Assembly: GCF_010015445.1 (NCBI RefSeq)
Contig: NC_053114.1
Coordinates: forward strand, 18,865,724-18,929,723
Direction of reading: 5' to 3'
DNA: 64,000 nucleotides
Source: Perca fluviatilis
Lineage: Eukaryota > Chordata > Actinopteri > Perciformes > Percidae
Position 1 is the first letter of the stretch, and the number at the start of each line of letters is the position of its first letter. A program made the translations under genes and the position numbers. Of this stretch, positions 36,129-61,149 are shown piece after piece. The notes under the pieces were generated by a model. That model had not been told where the DNA came from and did no database searches. It saw only the letters and a list, made by a program, of their open reading frames with translations.

Positions 36129-38285
36129 TGTCTGTGTGTGTAAAAGGAAGCTGACCCACTTAACACCCACTGTAGGCCTAAAACAAATCTACCTTCTAAT
36201 TGTTGCGTGGTTTGTGTTGTATATTCTTCATGTGATGTCTTCCTGCTGCATACAAATTGCCCTTTTGGGACAAAGAATAAACTGAACTGAACAGAACTGA
36301 ACCTTCGGGTATTAATAAAGTTACCTTGACCTTGACATTGCATTAATCTAGCTGACACTTTTATCCAAAGCGACTTACTTATAAATGCAATCAACCATTA
36401 AGATACACCCAAAAATTGCAAGAATCATGCACATTAAATTCGTCAAATAGGCAAAACTGTTACATTTTGGACTTACTAAATTATAATTTAAATTATGAAT
36501 TAGTCACGAAAATGATAAATTAGTAAGTCTTTCTCATTATTTAGACTTTGGGCCCTATTTTAACGATCTGAAACGCAAGTATGAAACGCAAAATGCAAGT
36601 AGCTTTGTGGGCGGATCTCTGGCGCTGTTGCTATTATACCGGCGGGATAAATGACTCTTGCGCCCGACGCAAATCTAAAATGGGTTGGTCTGAAGTAGCT
36701 AGGTGTGGTTTGGGCGTAACGTGAAAATAACCAATCAGAGCGTCATCTCACATTCCCTTTAAGAGCAGGCGCTTGTTCCATGGCGGATTGCTATTATGAC
36801 GGAGGATTTTCCTGGCGCACGCCAGCGGGAGCTGTCCGGGATGCGGCAAAGTAATAAATACCTGTCTTGGCCGGGGGGCGATGTTGCTGCGGCCCCTCGG
36901 GCGCATCTCCTCAAGTCTGGAGAGGATTTCTGCAGCCATGGAGCGTGGGCCTCCAAACGCACCACGTGCACCTGTTGTGCCCCTAACCTCCTCCCCCCCC
37001 CCACTCCATCTCCATCCACCCGCTCCACCAGGAGCGCATCGCGCATTACTCCCGGACCAGATTCCGCCGGAGTTCCCGTCGTAGTTCAACATCACGTCTC
37101 CTTAAGTCCTCTAATATTTCCTCATTTATGTCATCAACACATCCATGATTCATGGAAATGTTGTGTAAAACACAACAAGCCACAAAGAATGCTGCGACTT
37201 ATGAGGACTGTACTGTAAAGTGCCTCCTGATCTATCCAAACACCTGAAGCGCATTTTCAGTAATATTTTTCCTTGTAATTATGTATGGTTTGTAAAAATG
37301 GGAACTGCTGTGTCCGTTTAGATGAGAGAAGTGTATGCGCGTTGTGCACACGCTACATTATGGCCAAGCATGCGCCCCTAAAATAGCATCTGAATAACGC
37401 GCTACTGACTTTAGACTAGCGCCACTGACTTTAGACCAGGTTTTTCCTGGTCAGTGGCGGAATTGTTTTCTGAAACTGCAAAATAGCATGAACGTTTGCG
37501 CCGGAACACGCCTCCTCTTTTCGGTCTAAAACTGGAAAACATGAACTAATGCCAACATTGTCCTTCAAGCAGCACGAGCACCTAATTCTGAGCATTGCTA
37601 GGATTGAAGGGACAGTAGCAGCTAACGAAACACTTTGTCTTCACAAATATTCATTAAATTTAAATCGGACACCGTTGTTAGGTTTATAAGACATATAGGT
37701 AGATGTTGTGTAAGTGGCGTGACGAAATTCAAACTGTAAATATAATCGAATATAGCTCTTTTCGCTGAACCGCCCCCAGGAGCGCAAATACATTCCCTAT
37801 TTTACCGACGTGCGTCTGTGGAGGGAAAAGTCCGCTTTGCGTCGGGTGCAAAATAGGAATGATACACGTGTACAAAGGCAATTGCGCTGGGTGCAAGATA
37901 GAGCCCTTTGTCTCAAATCATTTTAATTTAGTAAGTCTTAAGCTGCATTCACACAAAATCAGGCGTTGCAGCGATTAGTGTCACTTACCTACTGTAAATG
38001 CCCATTTGCGTCTTCATTGTGTCTTTTCTGATCCCCGGTACGTTGAAGTCGGGTTGTGTATCAAGTTAACTTGAGTTTTAACTTTCGAGAGGGTTGTTTT
38101 TTTTTCGCCACTTTTTTAATGCCTTAATATTGTTTTCTTATGAGTTTCTAATAATCCTGACGTAGGCCTAATCTTGATTGAAGTCATCATTTTGATTTTG
38201 TATGAAATGCTTAGCATTAGCATTAGGTATAGTTAGATTGAATGAAACATTGTAATTTCCCTTGCAGGATTAATAAAGTGTAAAT

Positions 38286-38368
<83 letters not shown>

Positions 38369-39121
38369 TCTTTCATTGATTAAATTTGAATTGCAGTCTG
38401 AGATGGAGGCGGTGAACTAGAGTTCTGAAACCAGGAACCAAGCTAACAATAAAACCGAATGAAACACAAAATAAATAACCCTTGTCTTGTTAGTAGCCTA
38501 CTTCTTCATTTTGACATATGACAAAACACAAACAAACCTTTTTTGCTCCCTACAGTATGTGACCTTACAGTTCAGTTTTTATGTGGTTTGTGTGTAGTCT
38601 CTGCAGGCCTGACACTGGAGGATCGACTAGCAAAGTCAACGATATCAGAGAGGATCAATTGCCCCCTGCTGAATCTCCGAGTGGTAGATTCCTATGGTGA
38701 GTGGACCACTCTGTGGGAGAGCCAGTTCACAGCTCTGAACATCCCTCATCTGCGCTCACACACACTGGTGCACACAGACCCTCTCAATAAGGTAAACACA
38801 CACAACTTCCTCTCTTGAAGTAGAAGCAAGGAAAGTGCTTTCACAATGTGATCGTAAATAAGCACGTGCGTGTATGTTTTCTTTGTCAGAAAGCGCTGCA
38901 GGAGTTTGTTTTAAAGTCTGGTCGTTCAGCGGAGCTTTACAGTCTTCCAGACCAGGTTTATATTCTGGACAAAAATGCATTTTTCAATGACACGAGGCTC
39001 GGCAGGAAGGAGAGAAAACGTCTCAACATCACCTCGACACTCAATAAGAGTTTATCCTTCAGTCTGCCAGGAACCAAACTTAGTGTGGATTTCTTTAAAG
39101 ATCAGGTAGGACACAGTATAT

Positions 39122-39216
<95 letters not shown>

Positions 39217-42200
39217 TGTCTGTTCCGCATGGTATGTTTAATGTTACACTGATGTTACAATGTTACTTTACTGAATAAAGAGGTACCCAAAAGCATGCAA
39301 ATCTGCATCTAAATAACCTATGTTGTAGTTTAACTAACTTTGGAGTTGAATATTTAAAAATATAGAAAGAACATTTAATTACATGCTTGTATTAAACAAT
39401 ATATTAAACAATGGCTTTATATTGCCTCCAAAATGACAAACTGGAAAACATGAACTAATGCCAACATTGTCCTTCAAGCAGCACGAGCACCTAATTCTGA
39501 GCATTGCTATTTCCTGATTTAAAGGGGTGATAGAATGATTATATAGGGTATTTTACACTGTTCCTTAAGGTCTCCTAATGGGGTATGTAACATTGGTTGG
39601 GCTGAAAATTGCCCGAATGATATTTTATTAGGCCCTTAACTACCCTGTGAATATGGCTCTATTTGGAACAAGAGCTTTTCTTCCAAATATGGTATGCTCA
39701 TGAATATTCAGAATGAGCTACACGCTGATTGGTTTGAGCAAACTACATAGAAACATATGGCAGACTCTCATATTTCAGACACTGCAAAGTTATACATTGT
39801 TTATCGGGCTATTTTGTTATTAAATTCACTTCTGATACTTTTTTAAGCGAGAAATCAACTATATAAAGCTCAAATATGGGCCGTTTTACGAAAATTTATG
39901 GCTAATTGCAAATTTGGTAAGACTGTGTGTCGGAGTTCAGCCGCTGGTGCTGCCTCGCCGCCCGCCGGTGCTGCCCCGCTGCCCGCCCGGTGCTGCCTCG
40001 CCGCCCGCCGGTGCTGCCCTCGCCGCCCGCCGGTGCTGCCTCGCCGCCCGCCGGTGCTGCCTCGCCGCCCGGCCTGCCTTCCTTCACAGACCCCGGCCTG
40101 CTATGAGGTACTTGGAGCTCCGTCACGGCTGGCAGCCCACAGCAGGGACTACCAACACCGCTGCCCTGACAGAGCTCCAGGGCCTTCAACTCCCCTCTTC
40201 CTGCTATCTAAATGGCCCATTGTGTGAGAGTGAGAGCGCCGTCAGCGAGCTTGTTACACCAGCAATCTGTTACCACATGTTACACACATGTCACGCCACT
40301 TATACAAAATCTAACTAAAGGTCTTATAAAGCTAACAACGGTGTCCGATTTCAAGTTAATGAATATTTGTGAAGACAAAGTGTTTCGTTAGCTGCGACTG
40401 TCCCTTCAATCCTAGCTATGTGTAGCTACAAACCACGGATAGTTAGCTTCCTTTTCGCCTTAATTCGATTATATTTACAGTTTGAATTTCATCACGCCAC
40501 TTACACAACATCTATCTATATGTCTTATAAACCTAACAACGGTGTCCGATTTCAAGTTAATGAATATTTGTGAAGACTAGCTGTTTCGTTAGCTGTGACT
40601 GTCCCTTCCATCCTAGCTACAAATCACGGATAGTTAGCTTCCTTTTCGCCTTAATTTGAGTATATTTACAGTTTGAATTTCGTCACGCCACTTATACAAC
40701 ATCTACCTAAAGGTCTTATAAAGCTAACAACGGTGTCCGATTTCAAGTTAATGAATATTTGTGAATTCCAGAGGAATTCTAAGAGGTGGCTAGCTAGCTC
40801 TCATTGATAGAGCTACGTCCAGCCGCAGGCGCTATCAATGAGACTCGCGGACAAGCGGCGTTTATTTCCCCAATCGTTTGTTTAAATAACTCAACACATT
40901 ATAATTACACACATTAAAAGAGTAACTGGAACCTGTGGTAACAGATTGCTGGTGTAACAAGCTCGCTGACCGCGCTCTCACTCACACATACCGGGCATTT
41001 AGCTAGCAGGAAGAGGGGAGCTGCAGGCCCTGGAGTGGTCCATTAGCGGTGTTACCGGTGACTCTGCTGTGGTATGCGCCGTAAGGAGTTAACAGCGCGG
41101 GGCGGCCAAAAAGCCAGGCCAAGCAAGCACGGCGTAATTCCGACCCACAGTCGGACAAAATTTGCAATTAGCCATCCATTTTTGTAAAACGGCCCATATT
41201 TGAGCTTTACATAGTTGATTTCTCGCATAAAAAAGTTTCAGAAGTGAATTTTGTAATGGAATAGCAGAGATCTGCGTGACCTAGCTAGATTCAGAAGACT
41301 ACCTGATCTCAGGTCAGTTGTGTAAATGTAAATGTTGGGGCGTGACCGTTCTCTTAAGGTTCTGGATTTTGAGATGCTTACGCAAGCAACTAGCTTTGTT
41401 GCGATTCGCCCGTTTTCAGCGGCAGTTTCAACATATGAGATTTTCATAGTAAAGGGGTGTCAATGGGATTTTGAGCTTTTATGTATGTCCTTTTTACCCA
41501 CTGAACTGTCGTTATTCAACTATGACAGGGTAAAATCGGTTTTGCATTCTATCACCCCTTTAATGATTCTGAACATGCAGGTGGAGAGATGCAACTTGGA
41601 CAAGGTGCTGGTGAAGGGAACAGTGGAGCACATCACGACTGTGATTGAGGACAAGGAAGAGGTGAAAGAAGAGGATGACTGGATAAAAGAGGGTGAGGCC
41701 ATGAGAGGGACTGAAAGGAAGAAAGTGAAGTATTTTCAAGTCCAACTTCAAGATGGCGTCATCCTAAAAGCCTGCCAGGTCATTATGGCGACAGGTCCAA
41801 CCCGTGCCCAGATGGCAAACATCCCTCAATGGGTGAAAAGCATTGCAGAGCGTTACCCAGAGGAGCGTTTGCAACACACAGTGCACCTCATGCACAACCT
41901 GCCAACTGCTCGGCAAAAACTTAAAGACACAGATAATCAGCAACAGAAAGAGACTTTTCCCACTCAAGGTGAGTCAGATTTCCTTTAAGGGTTATGTAAC
42001 ATCACAATAATACAGAAAAGCTTTGCAGGAAAACAATGTTTAAGCATTTGTCCAGGAGGATAATTGGTATAAAATGTAATGTCCCGTTGCCAGTGTTTTT
42101 GTCAGAATATTCAATAATACTTTGCTTTCACCTTCCGTGCTTCTGCAGACTTCAGAGGCTATTTGACCCCCATCCTCACTGCAACACTTTCCTTTACAAG

Positions 42201-43418
42201 TACTGTACTGTATGCGTATGTGTGTGTAGAATTGTGTGTAGTGTGTGAGGCAGGGCAGAGAGTAATGGTAGTTGGTGGAGGTCTGACCAGCGCTCATGTG
42301 GTCTCAATTGCCCTGCAGCAAGGTGCCAGCCAGGTGACATGGGTCATGAGGAAGCACCTCCAGGTCTAGTGACAGTGTGAAACTGCATGTAGACCAACCA
42401 TGACTGTCGACATACCTGTCTGTCTGCCTCCAACAAACAATCAGTCCTCGTTGTTTCTTCTGCAGTTAAAGCAGTTTGATGTGGGCGACGTGGAGAGCCT
42501 GGTGGGTCGTTACTCCCACGTGGAGCACGGCATCAAGATGGATGGCCAAGCTTACCTGCGTCAGTTCTATAATGAACGGAGTCTCCACAAACGACTGGCT
42601 ATGATTCGCCAGGCGAGGAAAGGAGGTGCCGTCACCCCTGAGGCCTACATCCACCTACAGCCTTTCATCCTGACTGGACAGGTGGACGTGAAGACATACT
42701 GTCAGGTAATGGCGCATGTGCATCCCACAGGGTGTAAGGTTGAGGGTGTAGTGATTGAGATGAGATGAGGTGAGGTAAGTGAACATTTTTTTTTTATCTG
42801 AATGCATGCAACTGTCCAGGTGAGTGAGGCAAGCTGGTGCTACAGGGGCCAGGCCTGGAGTCTCTCCCTCAGCACAGGGGACCACTGGACTGGAGATATG
42901 ATCTGGCTCGCCACCGGCTGCAAACTTGATGTCAAACAGGACCCGTTGCTTTCTGAAGTGATGAAGGAATTCCCCATTCAGGTGGGTTGAATATGCAAAT
43001 TTATGAATTTTTCATGACCTGAACAAGGCGACACTAATAGATGCATAAAATGTGTCCGGCTTGTCCCTCCATGAAGGTGATAGACGGTTGGCCGTGCATA
43101 TCAGAAAGCTTACAGTGGGCAGAAGGGTGCCCGCTCTACCTGATGGGGCAGTACACTGCTCTTCAGGTAGGTATTATTTGGGGTGGTTTGGGTTACAAAA
43201 ATATAGGTCTCAACAACAATCTGTACCATTATTTTCCCCACACACAGGTTGGACCTCATGCAGTCAACCTGGCCGGCGGACAGGCTGCCAGCATGCGAAT
43301 CGCCAAAGACATCATGCGCCGTCAGCAACAGGACAATGCAGAGGCTTCTGAACTGAGTGGGGAGAAATCTAAAACCGAAGAATATATTAAACAGATGCAA
43401 GGCCTTTTATGGCTTTAA
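34383..43418 (+). CDS. FAD/NAD(P)-binding oxidoreductase, N-hydroxylase-like, 9 exons
   Basis: Exons: 34383-34590, 38607-38791, 38890-39105, 41581-41968, 42242-42363, 42466-42705, 42820-42981, 43077-43166, 43248-43418. Sum 1782 bases, 593 residues, one frame. Seen: N-terminal FAD-binding glycine motif LIIGAGPHALTLA (residues 7-19); a Pro/Asp-rich insert at about 26-50; LRVVDSYGEWTTLW and NIPHLRSH; an ATGP motif (residues 273-276); a second Rossmann motif VMVVGGGLTSAHV (340-352); a second LATG motif (483-486); and C-terminal VGPHAVNLAGGQAA. This two-dinucleotide-site layout with paired ATG motifs recalls flavin monooxygenases and the lysine/ornithine N-hydroxylase group. The substrate is unknown. 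The ATG lies directly after a TTTCAG acceptor, so a non-coding first exon is likely. The donor after exon 5 (CAG/GTCTAG) is weak. Confidence 0.8.
34730..35075. repeat. Dispersed 'tttatttatatagcacttt' fish repeat in intron 1
   Basis: Begins 'acactttatttatatagcac' and ends with an (A)n run and 'gagggaggagcttccaaa', a common fish repeat pattern from memory. Confidence 0.5.
35440..36330 (+). mobile_element. LINE 3' end (L2-like) with reverse-transcriptase C-terminal remnant
   Basis: Broken frames read LGTIIDSKLTFEANSDAVYK-like, then RNRLNQIVKWSSKLIG-like and RYRNSFVPVAIR-like pieces. These are typical of the C-terminal region of fish LINE endonuclease/reverse-transcriptase proteins. The 3' part contains a (GT)n run at 36034-36140 and a tail 'gggacaaagaataaactgaa'. 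Frameshifts and stops make it inactive. Confidence 0.7.
36034..36140. repeat. (GT)n microsatellite inside the LINE tail
   Basis: About 100 bases of GT with rare interruptions. Confidence 0.95.
36550..37906 (-). mobile_element. PIF/Harbinger element with decayed HARBI1-like transposase and TTT target duplication
   Basis: The left end GGGCCCTATTTTAACGATC and the complement of the right end (GGGCTCTATCTTGCACCC) form inverted ends, flanked on both sides by TTT (36547-36549, 37907-37909). On the minus strand around 37090-37260 broken frames read MRFRCLDRSGGTLQYSPHK, the HARBI1 C-terminal region. The open frames at 36748-37095 and 36796-37218 lie within the element and are not host genes. A segment at about 37550-37745 is shared with the intron-3 foldback element. 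Confidence 0.8.
38286..38364. repeat. (TA)n microsatellite
   Basis: About 78 bases of alternating TA in intron 1 of the flavoprotein gene. Confidence 0.97.
39122..39212. repeat. (GT)n microsatellite
   Basis: About 90 bases of GT, starting 17 bases after the donor of exon 3 of the flavoprotein gene. Confidence 0.97.
39945..40075. repeat. GC-rich tandem repeat (gccgcccgccggtgctgcct type)
   Basis: Several copies of a unit containing 'cgccgcccgccggtgctgcc' lie inside the foldback element. They create incidental Ala/Pro/Arg-rich frames on both strands. Confidence 0.9.
40294..40765. repeat. Direct repeat, unit about 190 bases, about 2.5 copies
   Basis: Starts at 40294, 40493 and 40683 share 'cacgccactta(t/c)acaa', 'aacaacggtgtccgatttca' and 'agttaatgaatatttgtgaa'. 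The last copy is cut short. Confidence 0.85.
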
Positions 43419-43573
43419 CTTTACAATATAGCCCAAAGAACTGAGATGCACGTGTGTGAGCAGTCTAATATTCTTGTTGGCCTACTATGTGGCCTTGATG
43501 AAATGGATTGGACTTAAATAACTGCAGTGAAACCTGTGAAACCTTTTTGGGGGGTAACAGCAATTGTATTTTA

Positions 43574-43579
43574 AATAAA
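43574..43579 (+). terminator. Candidate polyadenylation signal of the flavoprotein gene
   Basis: AATAAA about 155 bases after the stop codon. Confidence 0.55.
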
Positions 43580-43754
43580 CACATGTTCATCCCAATCAGT
43601 TGTTTTTATTAAGGTCTATATTCACAAATATGAAATGACATAACACTTGGATATCAGTGTTTACATCATGGCTGATGTAAGCAAATATTGTATGGCATTA
43701 AAAAAGTGTATACTCGAGAGTTAATATTATTATATGAATATCATCCTTAAAACC

Positions 43755-44160
43755 ATGCCCGGATTATCCATAAGGGCACTTGGGCCAGTGCCCAGGGGCA
43801 CCAACAATTCACAACCAGTGGGGGGGCACCACATGACACAAGCTTTAACAATATTTTCCGTAAATTGTTATATTATTCACTTGAAATTGTTGAAAGACCA
43901 TACATTACTTGTCTATGAACACTAATTTCACAATAATAATAATAAATTATAAATAAATCAATATTACATGACCACTATCACTCCCCTCACCAATCTGTCA
44001 GAGTTGAGCTGGTCCACAAGTACACGCAAATGTATAATTTGGGGGATGGGAAAGGGAAGGGGGTGGGGGGGGGGTAATCAAAAGTGGCCAGTTTAACCCA
44101 ACAAAATTTTTTGACGGGGTATAGTGCCCAGGGGCACCACATTGTCTTAACACGGGCCTG
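43755..44160. repeat. Dispersed repeat with 'gtgcccaggggcaccac' motifs
   Basis: The motif 'agtgcccaggggcacca' occurs at 43787 and again at 44125, bounding about 400 bases. It resembles a common fish repeat. Confidence 0.45.
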
Positions 44161-45656
44161 CTTAAAACCCTCTGAGATAAATCTGTGACTCATGGGCTGC
44201 AATTGACTGGGAGCTTCGTAGTGGCTCACTCTTTGGTTACATTTGGATTGTGGAGTGTCTAAAATAAGTCAACTTATAAAAACATATTTGTACGCATGCT
44301 CAATTATTTCCAGCTACTCACCTGTCGCTCACACTGTGGAAATACTTTAGCCACGCCTCCTAACTGACTTCCGCATTGTAGCTAGGCTACCTGTGGTGAA
44401 GAGGGATGCAGTCACAACAACAAACCATACGCTTGAGAATGAAAGTCATTCAGATATCGGTATAAAAACAGTCAAAACAACCAGATCAGTTTCGGGACTT
44501 GTTCTCTTATACTTTAAGGTAGGTGAGTGTGTTTTACAATGTAGTTCAACGTTGGCGGGAATGTTAAAACGTGATAAAGTGTTCGTGTCAGAGGCTGCAG
44601 GCTATCCACAATGAAAACATAGCCTAATAATAAAATAGGCAGATATTAAATTGTCCCCGTGCAGGAGTGTACCTAAAGCCTTCATTTAGAATAGTGTGGA
44701 CATAGTAGGCTACACACTCAACATAATGAGGAAGTAGACGAATATGATCTGATATCAGAGGGCAGATCGAGGTGAAGTGAACAGATGGATTCCTGCACAC
44801 AGAGCGGGGAGCGTTCGGGACGGATATGAGCAAGTATTTTTGAAATGAATGTCGAGAAAGCCGTCATGAGCAGCCCTGAGATCAGCTGACGAGCACCTGA
44901 TCCGCTCAGCTGATGCACGCGCAGCTGATCGCTGCTGTCAGGTCGGTTGGTCGGCAGTTGCGAGCCTCCAATTTATCAGAAAGAGTATTTTAATACAGAG
45001 AAACCACTGATTGCATGACCTTTTCGGTTATTTTATCATCATCATGTTACTTTGCAGTAACTGATGTTGGGACTATCCTTCCAACAGGTTTATCTTCCTT
45101 AGTCCAGTTTTGGTCATTTTCTTTTCTTTTTTTTATCAATATTGTAGCCTACAAGATATAGGCTACTTTTATAAAGAAATGGTTAAAACAACTGTGGCAG
45201 TTTGAATTGCAATAAAGATGATACGATTTTGCTTTGAGACCAATAACGTGTAGCCTACTTCGATTTGAGATATTTAGGAAATAATAAAGAGAAGTTTTAT
45301 GTAACTGGGCACAGGTGAATCTTTCTCTGCCTTTTACCCACTGCATGCTGGGAACCTGTAGGTTGCACTGAATGAGTCTGACTGAAGAGTCGGTGAGTGA
45401 GAAGGACATTTAATGTGATGTAGCCTATATATGACCCATAGTGGATCACCTGTATTAATTCTGCTCTGTATCACAAACTTGTCAGAATCCTTAATATCAA
45501 AAGACATGACATTTCCTCTAGTGTTCAAGCTGTTTTAAAGACATTTGATTTTCAGAAGAAAAAAAAAAGAACACTGAAAACAAACCATTGTTCTTTTATT
45601 GACATTAAAGTATATTTTAAGTTTTTGCAGTTACTAGTGAATCCTTTCCCGGCACA

Positions 45657-59565
<13,909 letters not shown>

Positions 59566-60625
59566 ACACTACGCCTTGGTAGAAATGTTAGCCTTACTTG
59601 TTTGCTGCTATAGAAGCATATTTAAAAAGATATTTGTTTTGATGTTTTAAAACATGGGTATTTTTCCCCTCATGAAATGTTCTGTACTTGTTTATCGCAC
59701 ATTAACTACTTTCCAGCACCTATTTTAACTTGTTACATGTCCCGTTGTTTGCCCAGTAGTAGTTAACCCTAGTAGTTCTACATTGTAAAATATATATTTT
59801 AGGGAAAAAGTGTTTCTAACTGCTCTCCACTCCCCTTGTTAAATTTAAGCTTTATTACATTTTCCTTCTGCTGTTTGAAATAAAACAGTAGCAGAGCTGT
59901 TAGGACATTCTTGCGTTGTTATTATAAACTATTAAGTATAAAGGTTTTACAAAACGTTTTAATGTTTGATGACACACTTATGCACCACATTAACATAATT
60001 TATCCTGCTCCCAAAACTTGCACAGACCACATTAAAATATTGTTTAATTTTTTTTTTTTTGTGCATGTTTCATAATTATTATAAGCATCGCTCCTGGCAG
60101 ATTACACCCTGAGTCAAACGGGCCTGAGTGGGTGGGGTGTCGGTGGGACAGGGGTGGTACTGGCATCTGATTTCCCCTCACATGTTACGGAAGTCTGGAG
60201 CACATTTAAAACACATGTTAATGCTTTTTGGCTGTGTGCGGTTTGGCAACTCCAGAGGAAAAGACACTGATAAGGGATTTAACTGGCAGGGGATGTGATC
60301 ACTTAAGAAATTGACATTTAAAAAAAAAAAAAAGACTGGAACAAAAAAGCAACTAAAAAGGCGTGCTTTGAGGCAGCAAGGCCAGTGGGAGAGACATAAA
60401 GGCAGAAGCCAGTCAGACATACTAGTTTCTCATAGCTTCTTCAGAATTAGCCCACATCTTAGTGGAAGGAATTGTGTGGCTGCTTTTGCACCTCAGGGCC
60501 TTTTTACACGGACAAACCACAGTAGGATCTGGAGAACTGAGGACTGACCGAAGGGAAGTTTAACCTACAGATATTGTCACCACTAAAATTAAGGGAAGTC
60601 AGCAGCCTTTTTTTCAGGAGGTGGG
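59566..60625. other. pir 3' UTR and intergenic space before vegfd
   Basis: AATAAA at 59879-59884 is a likely pir polyadenylation signal. The rest shows no supported gene. Confidence 0.5.
59879..59884 (+). terminator. Candidate pir polyadenylation signal
   Basis: AATAAA about 315 bases after the pir stop codon. Confidence 0.55.
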
Positions 60626-60634
60626 TATATAAAG
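60626..60634 (+). promoter_or_regulatory. TATA box, likely vegfd promoter
   Basis: TATATAAAG preceded by GGTGGG lies about 515 bases upstream of the vegfd ATG. A start near 60655 would give a long leader of about 490 bases, or a leader with an intron. Confidence 0.5.
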
Positions 60635-61149
60635 AAGAAACCGAGCAATTTGTTCAGATCATCTAGCTGAACTATTCCACAGGCCTTCAATCCATTCTGA
60701 CGTAAGAGAATGTGCTGAGAAGTCCTCAAGGGAATCGTGACTTTTTCTGAGGTCATTTTCAGCTTCTGACTCCTAGTAGCTTCGTTATTTAACGGGACAC
60801 CTCCGGTTCTGCATCAAAGCTTCTGTTGTAAGAGGTGTCTGTTTTAAAGCATCTTTAACCTTCTTCATTTGGCTCGTGGGCATCTGGGTTGCTGTGACAG
60901 GTTACATCTGGCTTATACACGCACACACACACACACACACTCACACTCTTTACTGTGCAGCTGGAGGATCTAGAGTTTGTGTTGCACATACCTGCACTGA
61001 GAGGAGTGTGTGTGGTCTGAGGGACTCAGCTGTTCTGGGAAACCGAGTCGGAGAGGCAGCCAGCTCTAAGTGCTTTCTGCCAGAAGGAAAAGGAGATACG
61101 TTCATACTGCTGACTGCTTCTCAGAGACCGCAAGCATAGCCAAGGCATA

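Larger units (their letters stand above)
39519..41563. mobile_element. 2-kb foldback element with internal tandem repeats, in flavoprotein intron 3
   Basis: The left end TTAAAGGGGTGATAGAATG is exactly mirrored by the right end CATTCTATCACCCCTTTAA. Further in, about 100 bases at 39818-39925 pair with 41155-41255 in inverted orientation ('gagaaatcaacta', 'gctcaaatatgggccgtttt'). Sequence near 40180-40280 also pairs with 40935-41045 ('gctggtgtaacaagctcgct' and its complement). The middle holds a GC-rich tandem array (39945-40075) and about 2.5 copies of a 190-base direct repeat (40294-40765). No transposase is seen. Confidence 0.85.
43419..45656. other. Flavoprotein 3' UTR and pir upstream region
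   Basis: AATAAA at 43574-43579 is a likely polyadenylation signal. A repeat with 'agtgcccaggggcacca' ends spans about 43755-44160. A GC-richer stretch at 44750-44960 with CAG/GTCGGT near 44940 could hold the non-coding first exon of pir. The coding exon begins after an acceptor at 45629-45630. Confidence 0.4.

Noticed and set aside
36748..37218. Overlapping Pro/Gly/Arg-rich open frames of 95-140 codons
   Set aside because: They lie inside a Harbinger relic whose coding remnant is on the minus strand in broken frames. They have no splice borders or host-gene similarity.
39898..40318. Open frames of 95-134 codons on both strands, Ala/Pro/Arg-rich
   Set aside because: They are produced by a GC-rich tandem repeat inside the foldback element.
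41332..41580. 5' extension of the flavoprotein exon 4 open frame
   Set aside because: It is transposon sequence ending in an inverted repeat. The family-like protein begins after the acceptor at 41579-41580 and joins exon 3 in phase.
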